Part shown: piece after piece, positions 1-8,091 of the stretch
Numbering within the stretch: position 1 is the first letter of the stretch
Layout: every line of letters starts with the position of its first letter
Source: Alphaproteobacteria bacterium
GTDB lineage: Bacteria; Pseudomonadota; Alphaproteobacteria; Rs-D84
Assembly (NCBI GenBank): GCA_017629245.1
Contig: JAGBXO010000011.1
Span: 62,001-126,000, forward strand
Direction of reading: 5' to 3'
Length of the DNA: 64,000 bases
The notes under the pieces: model-generated
Seen by the model: only the letters and a program-made list of their open reading frames with translations
The model's database searches: none
Told to the model about the DNA's origin: nothing
Position numbers and translations under genes: made by a program

Positions 1-15
1 GCATACCAAATAAAG

Positions 16-43
16 AAAAACGCCCTGTCTGGGCGTTTTTCTT
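16..43 (+). terminator. Intrinsic terminator of an upstream gene outside the window
   Basis: A 5-bp GC stem (CGCCC/GGGCG, loop TGTCT) is flanked by an A-run and followed by TTTTT. The gene it serves lies left of the window. Confidence 0.8.
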
Positions 44-71
44 AATAATTTATTTCAACGCACCTTGCTGC

Positions 72-101
72 TTGACATTTATTTAAATTTGTCTATATAT
101 A
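72..101 (+). promoter_or_regulatory. Sigma-70-type promoter of the HExxH protein
   Basis: TTGACA at 72-77 and TATATA at 96-101 with an 18-nt spacer. The start codon at 123 is preceded by GAGG, so the leader is about 15 nt. Confidence 0.7.
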
Positions 102-122
102 ACTGTGAGATTGAGGACAGTT

Positions 123-1181
123 ATGGACTATAAAAAGAGAAATTTTCTAAATGCCCCGCAGTATATTATGGACATTAAACGGAACACAAGGTATGAAAAA
201 GCGCGAAAGTTCGTAGATGCGGATGTAATGGGAATGGACAAGACAACACTAAGCGAATTAACCGCGCTGTTGCGCAATCTTATAAGCATGGCGGGCCAAC
301 TTAGCCTGATACAAGGGGTAAACATAACAAAAACCATTCAACAACAGTTGGAAAAATTGCCACAATTAATTCAACATATGATTTCTATTTGGGGAATCGA
401 AGAGTTTATCAGACGGTGTGAACATGCAGTAAAAATCGATGCATACAGACCAAAAAATATGCCGATACTGGATTTAGTAGCAGAGCCAGATTTATTCTGT
501 ATTAATGGGCCTTTTTCAACATTTGATAAAAAACTGGGCAAAAAACAAATCGCAAATAAGACAGTCGATCAGATTAAGGAATACATTAACAAAAATATAC
601 CAACAGCAAACATCTGCGCAAACACAATCGCAAACACCGCACTAAGCGTATTAAACAAAAATGCGGACCAACAAAAACACTTGATATTTGATGGTGATAT
701 ATTGACCTATAATTTACACTTTCAAAAAATCGCGAACGATATGCTAAAAGAATTAAATTTGCCAAGCGATGCACCATGGGTATATTTTGTTGAATCATGG
801 GATTTTTTACCGAATGCACCAGAAGGATTAATGGGCATATCCAGCAAGATAAAAATGACTGCCGATGGCACACCTGAAACATGCATAATAATAAATATAA
901 ACAATATAAGAAAAAAAACATCCGTACTGTCTGATGAATTTTTGCAAAATTTGGTAACATTCTGTGAAGCAGCAGCAACATTTACACATGAATTTGTTCA
1001 CTTTATTGACCGCGAACACCCAAACCACGGGGCATTAGGCGCACAACAATCACACATCTGCAACAAAATATACGACAGTAAAGAATCAGAATACAAAAAA
1101 AATCCATGCGAAATGGTACCACTGATGACAGGCGATATCGTAAAACAAGAATTAATCAGAAATGCATTAAAAATACGGTAA
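123..1181 (+). CDS. Putative zinc metallopeptidase-like protein (HExxH), unknown family
   Basis: 352-aa soluble protein without signal peptide or membrane segment. I do not recognise the family. Near residue 305 it carries HEFVH, a match to the HExxH zinc-peptidase motif, followed by DREHPNHG, and later a Glu (PCEMVP) that could be a third ligand of a gluzincin. The N-terminal two thirds are helix-rich with no motif I can name. I chose the ATG at 123 because GAGG lies 6 nt upstream; an in-frame GTG at 105 lacks such a site. It has its own promoter and a terminator right after the stop, so it is monocistronic. Peptidase activity is inferred from the motif only. Confidence 0.6.
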   Translation: MDYKKRNFLNAPQYIMDIKRNTRYEKARKFVDADVMGMDKTTLSELTALLRNLISMAGQLSLIQGVNITKTIQQQLEKLPQLIQHMISIWGIEEFIRRCEHAVKIDAYRPKNMPILDLVAEPDLFCINGPFSTFDKKLGKKQIANKTVDQIKEYINKNIPTANICANTIANTALSVLNKNADQQKHLIFDGDILTYNLHFQKIANDMLKELNLPSDAPWVYFVESWDFLPNAPEGLMGISSKIKMTADGTPETCIIININNIRKKTSVLSDEFLQNLVTFCEAAATFTHEFVHFIDREHPNHGALGAQQSHICNKIYDSKESEYKKNPCEMVPLMTGDIVKQELIRNALKIR

Positions 1182-1210
1182 AGAATGCACGCTTGGGCAT
1201 TCTTTATTTT
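1181..1210. terminator. Bidirectional terminator between convergent genes
   Basis: An 8-bp stem (AAGAATGC/GCATTCTT) followed by a T-rich tract on the plus strand. It also lies at the 3' end of the minus-strand MFS gene. Confidence 0.7.
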
Positions 1211-2394
1211 TTGCATGCAAACAATATGCGATTTGCCCCACCCCATAATATTAATGCAACGCTAATTAACAACAAATACCAACGCAACCAGGCATATCCA
1301 CCAAACACGCCGATATACATTAACCCAGTAAAACCAATCCATCGACCAATAAATAATGCAAAATCACGAAAAACAAAGTACTCTATGCGCGTATTATTCG
1401 TTATACAACGCGAACGAGATAATTTATATATACCAATGTTGTTTATCTGGTCCAAAAACACGATCGCCGTCGCGTAGATAAAATTATATATCAAGAACGA
1501 AACAGGCGTTGCCCTATACACAAACAACGACATCGACAAGAACACCAGCAAAATACATATCATCAAAATAACACGATAGGTTATATTTTTGTGAACATAA
1601 CGCAAAGCCCAACATGTTGCGACAGAGCACAGCGAAAACACCGTTGTCAGAATCCCAAGATTTAAATTAGTATGAAATATATAAACAGTGTACATTGTTA
1701 TCACCGTCCCCAGTAACCCCATACCAAACCCACGTAAAATCTCCATAAAAAACATTCTGCGAACAACAGGGAAACGCATCATACAGTGATAAAATCCAAT
1801 AAAGTCTATTTTGTCAGCCGAAGATTGAGATGTGGACGACAAGAAAAAAACCAACCCAAGTTCAACAAATGTGAACAATAATAAAACAAACGCAACATCT
1901 GTATATGACCCGGTATCAATAAAGCACCCAAGGATAACAGGAGCAATAATTTTTACCAAATACCCAATCGCATTCTTTGTTCCCAAGAATCGCCCAACAC
2001 TGTGTACATCAGTCTTGTCTGCTGTCATCGCATGCCGCGGCAAATGATACATAGCCGCACTGAGCCCATACAACAATCCCATAGGAACGACATATTCAAC
2101 CGCCCTGCCCCCCAGCAGTATTATAGTCAGCAAAACCGCAATTTTAGGCAACATACTGAGCCCAAATATCGCAACCCTGTTATACTTCTTAACCCAGTTA
2201 GCAAATAGAAAAAATCCAGCACAGGTTGCCGCATACTCAAACAATTTATACATCGAAATTGATGTAATATCGTTCATTGCAATATGCATGATATACGACA
2301 CAAAGAAAGTCCCCATAAACAGGTCCGACACAGTACGAAATGCGCCAAAAACGATTAACAACCATAAATCACGTGACATTTTCTGATGGAACAT
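1204..2394 (-). CDS. Major facilitator superfamily transporter
   Basis: 396-aa integral membrane protein with about 12 hydrophobic segments, the usual MFS length. The loop after helix 2 has a basic stretch (NWVKKYNR) where the MFS A-motif would lie, but the GxxxDRxGRR signature is poor, so the substrate cannot be named. It is convergent with the HExxH gene. Upstream on the minus strand an extended -10 (TGATATAAT) ends about 30 nt before the ATG, suggesting its own promoter. A second MFS protein of similar build is encoded at 45030-46205. Only the superfamily assignment is secure. Confidence 0.75.
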   Translation of the reverse strand: MFHQKMSRDLWLLIVFGAFRTVSDLFMGTFFVSYIMHIAMNDITSISMYKLFEYAATCAGFFLFANWVKKYNRVAIFGLSMLPKIAVLLTIILLGGRAVEYVVPMGLLYGLSAAMYHLPRHAMTADKTDVHSVGRFLGTKNAIGYLVKIIAPVILGCFIDTGSYTDVAFVLLLFTFVELGLVFFLSSTSQSSADKIDFIGFYHCMMRFPVVRRMFFMEILRGFGMGLLGTVITMYTVYIFHTNLNLGILTTVFSLCSVATCWALRYVHKNITYRVILMICILLVFLSMSLFVYRATPVSFLIYNFIYATAIVFLDQINNIGIYKLSRSRCITNNTRIEYFVFRDFALFIGRWIGFTGLMYIGVFGGYAWLRWYLLLISVALILWGGANRILFACKK

Positions 2395-2459
2395 TAGGGA
2401 AACCCGCTCGTATTTTATGCGGACAATTATATCATAAAATTCCCATTAAATAAATCAAT

Positions 2460-2489
2460 TTGACACAAATAGAATTTGCGGTATATAAT
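2460..2489 (+). promoter_or_regulatory. Promoter giving a probably leaderless mRNA
   Basis: TTGACA at 2460-2465, 18-nt spacer, TATAAT at 2484-2489. The ATG of the small lipoprotein begins 7 nt after the -10 box, where transcription would normally start. Confidence 0.75.
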
Positions 2490-2495
2490 TACCTT

Positions 2496-2615
2496 ATGAA
2501 AAAGAGTTTTTTGTTTTTTGGGTTAATTGTTGTACTGACGCTTTCCGGATGTGGTGTGAAGTCCGATTTGCAGCGTCCAGATCGATCATTCCCACGCAAT
2601 TATCCCGTATATTAA
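2496..2615 (+). CDS. Small LptM/YifL-like lipoprotein
   Basis: 39-aa protein: Lys-rich start, hydrophobic core, lipobox LSGC with the lipidated Cys at residue 19, then GVKSDLQRPDRSFPRNYPVY. The CGxKxxL..P pattern just after the lipid Cys is typical of LptM (YifL), the small lipoprotein that in enterobacteria aids LptD assembly. That role here is inference from length and motif. There is no Shine-Dalgarno site and the -10 box ends 6 nt before the ATG, so the transcript is probably leaderless. The gene converges on the GNAT gene, leaving 6 nt between stops. Confidence 0.7.
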   Translation: MKKSFLFFGLIVVLTLSGCGVKSDLQRPDRSFPRNYPVY

Positions 2616-2621
2616 TCTGTA

Positions 2622-3338
2622 TTATTTTTGGCGCGCAACAAATCTGGCCAGCACGTGGTGCATATTTTCTGCAGCCCAAGCACTGTTTGCTTTTACTATG
2701 CTGACACCATTATTTAATACACCAATCGCACGAATATTAGAATTTACATCATAGTCAACAAAAGTGGGCAGCTGTTCGTCATTTATCTGCCGGGCGGTCG
2801 GCATATCATATTTACCAAAACATAAAGCATTGCAGGCGCGCTGAAAAGATGGCGCACAGTGAAACATCGGCACAACACGACATTTTGGAACCTTTAATCC
2901 CTTGAAATAATTATTCGTTTTCATTGGCGACGTGTATCCCAGATGACAATAAAATTTTTCCGCCAAAGCTAGTGCTATAATATCTGTTTGGCGCGCACCG
3001 ACCGATGTTGCAACCTCTGCCTCATTTAACAACCTGGCACCGATATGTTGTCCTTGGTATTCAGGCAAAACATACAAATGACGTATAAAGGCAGTTTTAT
3101 TCTGAACATCGCCACTGATACAACCAACCATTCGACCACCATCATATGCACCAAAAGCAAAGTTAAAAGACAGGCGCTTCCACGATTTTTGAAATTCTGC
3201 CATCGCATCTAAAATTTCCTGGTCTGTCAATTTGACATTATAGTTGTACTGCATTGTAGCAACACGAATACGCAACATATCGTCCCAGACACCTGGGACG
3301 GCCTGATTAAATATTGGCAAGATTCTTATTTCAGTCAT
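2622..3338 (-). CDS. GNAT-family N-acetyltransferase
   Basis: 238-aa protein. The first ~150 residues have the GNAT fold signature: motif A region IRHLYVLPEYQGQHIGARLL (acetyl-CoA pyrophosphate loop QGQHIG) followed by an AEKFYCHLGY segment that matches the usual FYxxxGF element. The C-terminal ~80 residues are an unrecognised extension. The start MTEIR at 3338 is favoured: on the minus strand TTGACA, 16 nt, TATATT, then 6 nt to this ATG, with no ribosome-binding site, so again probably leaderless. The acceptor substrate is unknown. Confidence 0.7.
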   Translation of the reverse strand: MTEIRILPIFNQAVPGVWDDMLRIRVATMQYNYNVKLTDQEILDAMAEFQKSWKRLSFNFAFGAYDGGRMVGCISGDVQNKTAFIRHLYVLPEYQGQHIGARLLNEAEVATSVGARQTDIIALALAEKFYCHLGYTSPMKTNNYFKGLKVPKCRVVPMFHCAPSFQRACNALCFGKYDMPTARQINDEQLPTFVDYDVNSNIRAIGVLNNGVSIVKANSAWAAENMHHVLARFVARQK

Positions 3339-3379
3339 ACTATGAATATAGTACAAATTAATATAATGTCAATATTTCT

Positions 3380-4102
3380 TCAAAATAAATTTAAAGCTGG
3401 GAAATTGTTATGTGTCGCCCCATCTATGACGATAAGTTTTTTCCCATCCGTCCATTTACGTGATAGACTGTTTGGAACAACACGATCACCACGTGCAATG
3501 TAATGCACCTGGGGGACGTCCGGCAACCCATTCAGGTTTAGCGACATAGACAAAGGTGCATCTTTGAAATATTCCGTCCATTCAGTATGATTCAAGACAC
3601 CGGCAATTGTTATCCACTGACGCACAGTAATTTCAGGGTAATTCTGAGCAATCAGTCCTGACACCATTGCCCCACCGGAATACCCGATCAGAACAACAGG
3701 AGCATTGCCTGCAATCTGTTTTATCGCACTGGAAACAGACTTTATCATATCCTGGGAGAATCGCCCCGAGGTCCAATCAATACGACTGCAGGCAGATGAT
3801 TTTATGTACTGACATGGACGCGCCATGTAGATTACATTTGGCGAAGAATCGCGCGCCGCTAGATCACGCATAAATGTACTGCGTGGCGTCGGGTCAGACG
3901 TTGGACGACCGTGTGCATCAAAGGAATTCCCATCACCTTCGATATAAATATGAATCGGCGACACGGCATCGGTAATGCGCTGAAATGTTACGATTGTGTA
4001 TTTGCCGGCATTAATTGATGCACCTATAAAATCAGACGGCGCACGCCATGCTGGCGCACAGCCATAAAAGCAAATCAAAAAGATTAATCTAAAATATTTC
4101 AT
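3380..4102 (-). CDS. Secreted alpha/beta-hydrolase lipoprotein
   Basis: 240-aa protein with a short hydrophobic leader and Cys15 (CFYGCAP) that could be lipidated. It has the alpha/beta-hydrolase triad in order: nucleophile elbow GYSGG (about 164), Asp in ARGDRVVP (about 207), His in DGATHNNF (near the C-terminus). The segment IYIEGDGNSF resembles the oxyanion strand seen in lipoprotein hydrolases of this type. Substrate unknown (ester or peptide). Four Cys in the cap region may form disulfides in the periplasm. Start chosen for the signal peptide. Confidence 0.65.
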   Translation of the reverse strand: MKYFRLIFLICFYGCAPAWRAPSDFIGASINAGKYTIVTFQRITDAVSPIHIYIEGDGNSFDAHGRPTSDPTPRSTFMRDLAARDSSPNVIYMARPCQYIKSSACSRIDWTSGRFSQDMIKSVSSAIKQIAGNAPVVLIGYSGGAMVSGLIAQNYPEITVRQWITIAGVLNHTEWTEYFKDAPLSMSLNLNGLPDVPQVHYIARGDRVVPNSLSRKWTDGKKLIVIDGATHNNFPALNLF

Positions 4103-4202
4103 TCTGCATACTTATGTTATATAAAAACGCAATAAATTTAAAGAACAAAAAAGTTGACAAACACCCTCTTTATGATACTTTCACAAAAAAAGAGCAAACA
4201 CA

Positions 4203-4646
4203 ATGAAGTACAATTTAACATCAGAACAACAAAAGAAAGTCGAACAATTAAAACAAATGTCACCACAACAATGGGAATCAATTTGCAAAAGATGCGGAAT
4301 CTGCTGTCTGTGCAAAATACAAATAGGCCCAGAGAAACAAACATCAAATTTTTATACCAATGTATGCTGCGATGCATTTAACCCAGTCACCAGACAATGC
4401 ACAATGTACGCCAGCAGATTAACACGCATAAAGCAAGACTGTAAAAAAGTTGATCTGGATATCATTCTAGATGGCACACTGCTACCACGAACATGCGGAT
4501 ATGTCGAATATATATTTGGCCCAGCCCCATTTAAGACTTCCGTCAATTGGAAACTTGTAAAACCAGAAACATTAGTAAAATTGGATACACCTTTACAAAT
4601 AATGCAACACTTGATTTTAGATTCACAAAACTGGAACAAAAGATAA
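4203..4646 (+). CDS. YcgN/UPF0260-like cysteine-rich metal-cluster protein
   Basis: 147-aa cytosolic protein. CKRCGICCLCK near residue 28, then YTNVCCDAFNP, TRQCTMY and DCKK place conserved cysteines as in the YcgN (UPF0260)/YkgJ superfamily, whose members are thought to bind a zinc or iron-sulfur cluster; function is not established. TTGACA at 4153-4158 with a TATGAT-like -10 precedes it, and a terminator follows the stop at once, so it is monocistronic. Confidence 0.7.
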   Translation: MKYNLTSEQQKKVEQLKQMSPQQWESICKRCGICCLCKIQIGPEKQTSNFYTNVCCDAFNPVTRQCTMYASRLTRIKQDCKKVDLDIILDGTLLPRTCGYVEYIFGPAPFKTSVNWKLVKPETLVKLDTPLQIMQHLILDSQNWNKR

Positions 4647-4647
4647 A

Positions 4648-4676
4648 AAACCGACAAAACGTCGGTTTCTTTTTTG
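4648..4676 (+). terminator. Intrinsic terminator
   Basis: AAACCGAC/GTCGGTTT hairpin followed by CTTTTTT directly after the YcgN-like gene. Confidence 0.8.
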
Positions 4677-4725
4677 ACAAAATCATATTTTTTTGACAAA
4701 AAGACTTGACAAACGAATTGACAAA
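4674..4725 (+). repeat. Four iterated TTGACAAA octamers upstream of a membrane protein gene
   Basis: Exact TTGACAAA occurs at 4674, 4693, 4706 and 4718, the last three spaced 12-13 bp. Each contains a perfect -35 hexamer, so this could be overlapping promoters or an operator array for the gene at 4777. No single ideal -10 is evident. Confidence 0.5.
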
Positions 4726-4776
4726 TACTATTTTTAGGGTAACTAAACTTCAGATTCCAAACCAAGGGGGTTATAG

Positions 4777-5475
4777 ATGCAAAAGAAAAGTAAAGTAAAA
4801 AACACAAAAAAGAATAACAATCGTTCAAAATTCTGGGGACGCGTATGGAATATAATTTGCTGGCCTTTTCGTAAGGCAATGGCAATGTGCCGCCGTTTTT
4901 GGAATTGGGTATGTAAGATCGATTTAATCGGCCTGACAAATATTACATTGCTGGTTGCGATAATCGCTCTGTTTTCAATGTTGATTATTGATATCATTGG
5001 CTGTAACAGAAAGCAAGTTGTCGTCGTAGCAGAATCCGTGCCAGTGACCGCACCTGAGCAAATTACAATTACAGAAGAATCTGCAAAAAAAACGGTAACG
5101 CTGCCAATTGCAAAAAATAAGGCACAAAAAACAGCGAATGTCGTGCCAGTAAAAAAAGCAGAAGTCGCAATTGCAAAAAAACAAATCGCAAGACAGGGCA
5201 CAAAATTAATGGGAGATATTGTTATTGATAGCCGTGGCGCAGGCGCAATCCTGCAATGTGGCACACAAGTTAATGGTAATTTGTATCTGCAAAATATGCG
5301 CAAATACACTTTGCCATGCGATATTCGTATCAATGGGAATTTATTCCTGCGCGATGTGAATATGTTGCAATTTTGTGGTGACTTTGTCGTCACAGGCAAC
5401 ATTTATGTCAGCCCACGTTCGTCATTTGGACCAATTCCAAAGACTGCGCGCGTCGGCGGACATGTGGTACTGTAA
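4777..5475 (+). CDS. Single-pass membrane protein with bactofilin-like C-terminal repeats
   Basis: 232 aa: a basic, aromatic cytosolic segment (1-48), one membrane span (about 52-73), a Lys/Ala/Val-rich linker, then a C-terminal domain (about 145-232) with repeated short strands: MGDIVIDSRGAG, VNGNLYLQNM, INGNLFLRDV, VTGNIYVSP, ARVGGHVVL. The GN(L/I)(Y/F)(L/V) repeats resemble the beta-helical rungs of bactofilin or polymer-forming proteins. The repeats could build a periplasmic scaffold; that is inference. The ATG follows AAGGGGG. Confidence 0.45.
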   Translation: MQKKSKVKNTKKNNNRSKFWGRVWNIICWPFRKAMAMCRRFWNWVCKIDLIGLTNITLLVAIIALFSMLIIDIIGCNRKQVVVVAESVPVTAPEQITITEESAKKTVTLPIAKNKAQKTANVVPVKKAEVAIAKKQIARQGTKLMGDIVIDSRGAGAILQCGTQVNGNLYLQNMRKYTLPCDIRINGNLFLRDVNMLQFCGDFVVTGNIYVSPRSSFGPIPKTARVGGHVVL

Positions 5476-5513
5476 GCCATAAATTACAGAAATGTTTGTT
5501 CATATCCCCTTTG

Positions 5514-5544
5514 TGACACCGCCAATCCCAGGCGGTGTTTTTTG
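5514..5544 (+). terminator. Intrinsic terminator
   Basis: CACCGCC/GGCGGTG stem followed by TTTTTT after the bactofilin-like gene. Confidence 0.8.
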
Positions 5545-5613
5545 ATAATGACTTTGACATTTTTTATGATATAATACATCCATCCAAACTAATAAAAACC
5601 AAAGGAAGAGAAT

Positions 5614-5847
5614 ATGTTTGACAAACTGTTACATGTATTGAAAAGCAATATGGGATATACTATTATCCTGTTGGTCGCGATTATATTTTTTGGATATTTT
5701 TCAGACGGATTAATCCCAGGCCTGATTACAGCAGTTTCTGCCCTGTTGGCATACGCATGTATCATGGCGTTATATGGCGAATATAAAAAACTGCCTGCAA
5801 AAAAGGTCACTAAAACAGCCCCTACAAAAAAGAAAGCAAAAAAATAA
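5614..5847 (+). CDS. Small two-helix membrane protein with Lys-rich tail
   Basis: 77 aa. Two hydrophobic segments (about 13-30 and 35-53) and a strongly basic C-terminus (KKLPAKKVTKTAPTKKKAKK) that should lie in the cytoplasm. I do not recognise a family. A TATGATATAAT extended -10 about 40 nt upstream and AAGGAAGAG before the ATG support expression. It is followed directly by a terminator, so it is monocistronic. Confidence 0.55.
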   Translation: MFDKLLHVLKSNMGYTIILLVAIIFFGYFSDGLIPGLITAVSALLAYACIMALYGEYKKLPAKKVTKTAPTKKKAKK

Positions 5848-5852
5848 TGTAC

Positions 5853-5877
5853 AATCCGCCAATTGGCGGATTTTTTT
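5853..5877 (+). terminator. Intrinsic terminator
   Basis: AATCCGCC/GGCGGATT hairpin followed by a T7 run. Confidence 0.85.
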
Positions 5878-5915
5878 CATACATGCAGATTTTATTTTTA
5901 TCGTGCTTTATTTTA

Positions 5916-5931
5916 TGATATAATGCAAGTC
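5916..5931 (+). promoter_or_regulatory. Extended -10 promoter, probably leaderless
   Basis: TGATATAAT, with TATAAT at 5919-5924, ends 7 nt before the ATG at 5932. No Shine-Dalgarno sequence lies between. The same TTTTATGATATAAT string occurs upstream of the MFS gene on the minus strand. Confidence 0.65.
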
Positions 5932-6906
5932 ATGAGAAAAAGAAGTTTTTATATTTTATCCGTTTTGACATCGGTCTTGGGTGCGCCTGCAATGGCGAAC
6001 TGGCAATATCCGGGCACATATGTGCGCGATGGTTGGTACGAAGACGATGGTGCGCGATTTGTTATTTCTGCGCGTGGTGGCGCAGCGTTCGGCATGGCCA
6101 GCATAAAAAACGAAGCCGGCGCAATAGCGAATGAATATTTCCTGGCACCAGATGGAACACCAGTGTCCGCAACATATTATTATTCATGCGTTGAACAGGG
6201 TGGCTGTGATGACTATGAATATGCGGGCTATGGCGATTTGAACAAGCTGCCAGCGACCAAGGATTTTGAAAGCTTTTCATTTGTTGCGGGCGCCAGTATT
6301 GGTTGGACAATCCCCGACAGACCACAATGGAGAATTGAGGCGGGATATGACCACATTACAAAAAGCGAATATAACTCTTCGCCAATGTTCGAAGGGGATT
6401 TGGCGCTGGAAGGAGGAGCCGTCGCAAATGTTGTAATTCAGGCACAAAGTTCTACCGTAAATTCCAAGATTTCCAGCGATGTGTACAGCGTTATGGCATT
6501 CTATGACTTCTTTGACGGATTACAAAAGCCAACACGTACATTTATTCCATATGTTGGATTTGGTGGCGGTTATGCAGACACAAAAACAATATTAAACCTG
6601 TCTGACCCGTATGGCGATTTGTCTTCCCAGGTAGAATTACAGCAATATGGAACCGTGGACGATTATGGTGTTGTTCAATTTTATAAGTCAGAACGCAACA
6701 CGGCAAATGTTGCGGCACTGTTGGCGGCGGGATTTTCGTATGGCATAAACGAAAATATGTTTATGGATTTTGGTGCACGATTGATGTATATACCAAAGGT
6801 AAAATGGGAATTAACAAACGAGACAGGCACCCGCCATCGCGAATGGTTCAGTGCAGAAAACCTGATTTATGCAAATGTTATGTTGGGCATCAGGTTTGAA
6901 TTTTAA
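5932..6906 (+). CDS. Outer-membrane beta-barrel protein
   Basis: 324-aa exported protein: signal peptide with cleavage likely after APAMA (about residue 22). The mature part is rich in alternating hydrophobic/polar strands with aromatic girdles and ends in MLGIRFEF, the terminal Phe strand recognised by BamA. Motifs such as FVISARGGAAFG, FIPYVGFGGGY and ALLAAGFSYGI are typical of small OmpA/OmpW-like porins or surface antigens. It is larger than an 8-strand OmpA barrel. I chose the ATG at 5932 because the promoter is 7 nt upstream and the signal peptide starts there. Exact family unknown. Confidence 0.7.
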   Translation: MRKRSFYILSVLTSVLGAPAMANWQYPGTYVRDGWYEDDGARFVISARGGAAFGMASIKNEAGAIANEYFLAPDGTPVSATYYYSCVEQGGCDDYEYAGYGDLNKLPATKDFESFSFVAGASIGWTIPDRPQWRIEAGYDHITKSEYNSSPMFEGDLALEGGAVANVVIQAQSSTVNSKISSDVYSVMAFYDFFDGLQKPTRTFIPYVGFGGGYADTKTILNLSDPYGDLSSQVELQQYGTVDDYGVVQFYKSERNTANVAALLAAGFSYGINENMFMDFGARLMYIPKVKWELTNETGTRHREWFSAENLIYANVMLGIRFEF

Positions 6907-6921
6907 TCAGTTTCCTTCCTT

Positions 6922-6951
6922 GAATCCCTGGGGCAACCTGGGGATTTTTTA
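6922..6951 (+). terminator. Intrinsic terminator
   Basis: AATCCC...GGGATT stem with a GC-rich interior followed by TTTTTT, after the barrel gene. Confidence 0.6.
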
Positions 6952-6988
6952 TTGAAATTTATAAAAAAACTGATAACATAAACCCCAA

Positions 6989-7319
6989 TCAGATGCACGG
7001 GGCATGGCCGTTTATCGCAAGATAGATGGAGGAAAGTCCGGACTGCACGGGACAGCGTACTGGCCAATATACCAGGCGGGGTGACCCGACGATTAGAGCA
7101 ACAGTGACGTAAACGATTAAATTCGAGTGAAACGGGCAATCTCTGCGCGCAGCAATTTCAAATAGGCCCCCTATATGTGTCCCGCATCGGGGGCGGGTAG
7201 AAAGCTGGACATATTATAGTAATATAGTATGCAGATTAATCATGCCCTCTACCGCGGGGTGGTATCCGAAAGATACTGGCCCGATGGCAGAACAGAATCC
7301 GGCTTATATGTTCATCTGA
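6989..7319 (+). ncRNA. rnpB: RNase P RNA (bacterial type A)
   Basis: The catalytic core is recognisable: GAGGAAAGTCCGGACTGCAC near the 5' end (P3/P4-J), a GGGCAATCTC-like middle, GGGGTGGTATCCGAAAGATAC, and ACAGAATCCGGCTTA near the 3' end. The ends pair as helix P1 (TCAGATG at 6989 with CATCTGA at 7313-7319), which sets the boundaries. TTGAAA (6952-6957) and TAACAT (6974-6979) form a promoter, and a terminator follows. The RNA processes tRNA 5' ends. Confidence 0.95.
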
Positions 7320-7320
7320 A

Positions 7321-7350
7321 AACACGCGCCCAAGGGCGCGTGATTTTTTA
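7321..7350. terminator. Terminator shared by rnpB and the thioesterase operon
   Basis: CACGCGCC/GGCGCGTG hairpin with T-runs on the plus side and A-rich sequence on the other, between convergent transcripts. Confidence 0.8.
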
Positions 7351-8082
7351 TTGTTCTAAATCTGACCATTCGCAAATAACGACCGCATGCTCGGTGTCGT
7401 CAACACAAATTTTGTGGCGGGTAATCAACCCATCAATTGCGACATTGATTCGAATTTCGGGAGTATTTGGATTGATTTCTTTTTTAAAGTTAATATTAAT
7501 CCTGCGCAATTTATGACTGCAACGGTATTCATAACCAACACTTTCCGTTGCCCATACCGCATAGACTGCGTTATTGATATGCTGGTTCACATCAATATCG
7601 TCAAAGCGACACTTCATAACATGCGTCTTGTTCGTTTCAAAATCTGGGAACTTATCAAACGCACAACCATATGCACGCGTTGGCACAACAACATCTGGCG
7701 ACAGATGATTTGCCAATGGCAATGGACGACGGCGCGCCATATCAATCATAATCCACTGGGATGTGGCACGAACCATTAAACGACCATCCGCGCCATGGAT
7801 TTCAAAATCACGCGTGGCACGCAGGGCATCTTGGCATGATGGCCAGGTACTGAAAGTTAATTCTTCACCCTCACGCGGCAATTCCAGAATATCAACCAGG
7901 TAATACATTACAACCCAGCCGACACCATTTTCCATGCAATATGTACGGCCACAGCCCAAGACTTCGGCATGGCGGTCGGCAATGGATTGTAATTCGTTCA
8001 TCAAAATCAATGGACGCACATTACCATATCGATCACACTGATACGCCTGTAATTCGCGTTTTTCAATTAGCTTGTCTGCCAT
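7348..8082 (-). CDS. Acyl-ACP thioesterase (FatA/FatB family)
   Basis: 244 aa, the usual length for bacterial acyl-ACP thioesterases with two hotdog folds. Typical elements are visible: an N-terminal YQCDRYGNVRPLILMNELQ, WVVMYYLVDI, and in the second hotdog DIDVNQHINNAVYAVW, which holds the conserved Asn and His of the active site (NQHINN). The enzyme would release free fatty acids from acyl-ACP. It lies 9 nt after valS on the same strand, so it is probably co-transcribed with it. Confidence 0.85.
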   Translation of the reverse strand: MADKLIEKRELQAYQCDRYGNVRPLILMNELQSIADRHAEVLGCGRTYCMENGVGWVVMYYLVDILELPREGEELTFSTWPSCQDALRATRDFEIHGADGRLMVRATSQWIMIDMARRRPLPLANHLSPDVVVPTRAYGCAFDKFPDFETNKTHVMKCRFDDIDVNQHINNAVYAVWATESVGYEYRCSHKLRRININFKKEINPNTPEIRINVAIDGLITRHKICVDDTEHAVVICEWSDLEQ

Positions 8083-8091
8083 GATGACACC

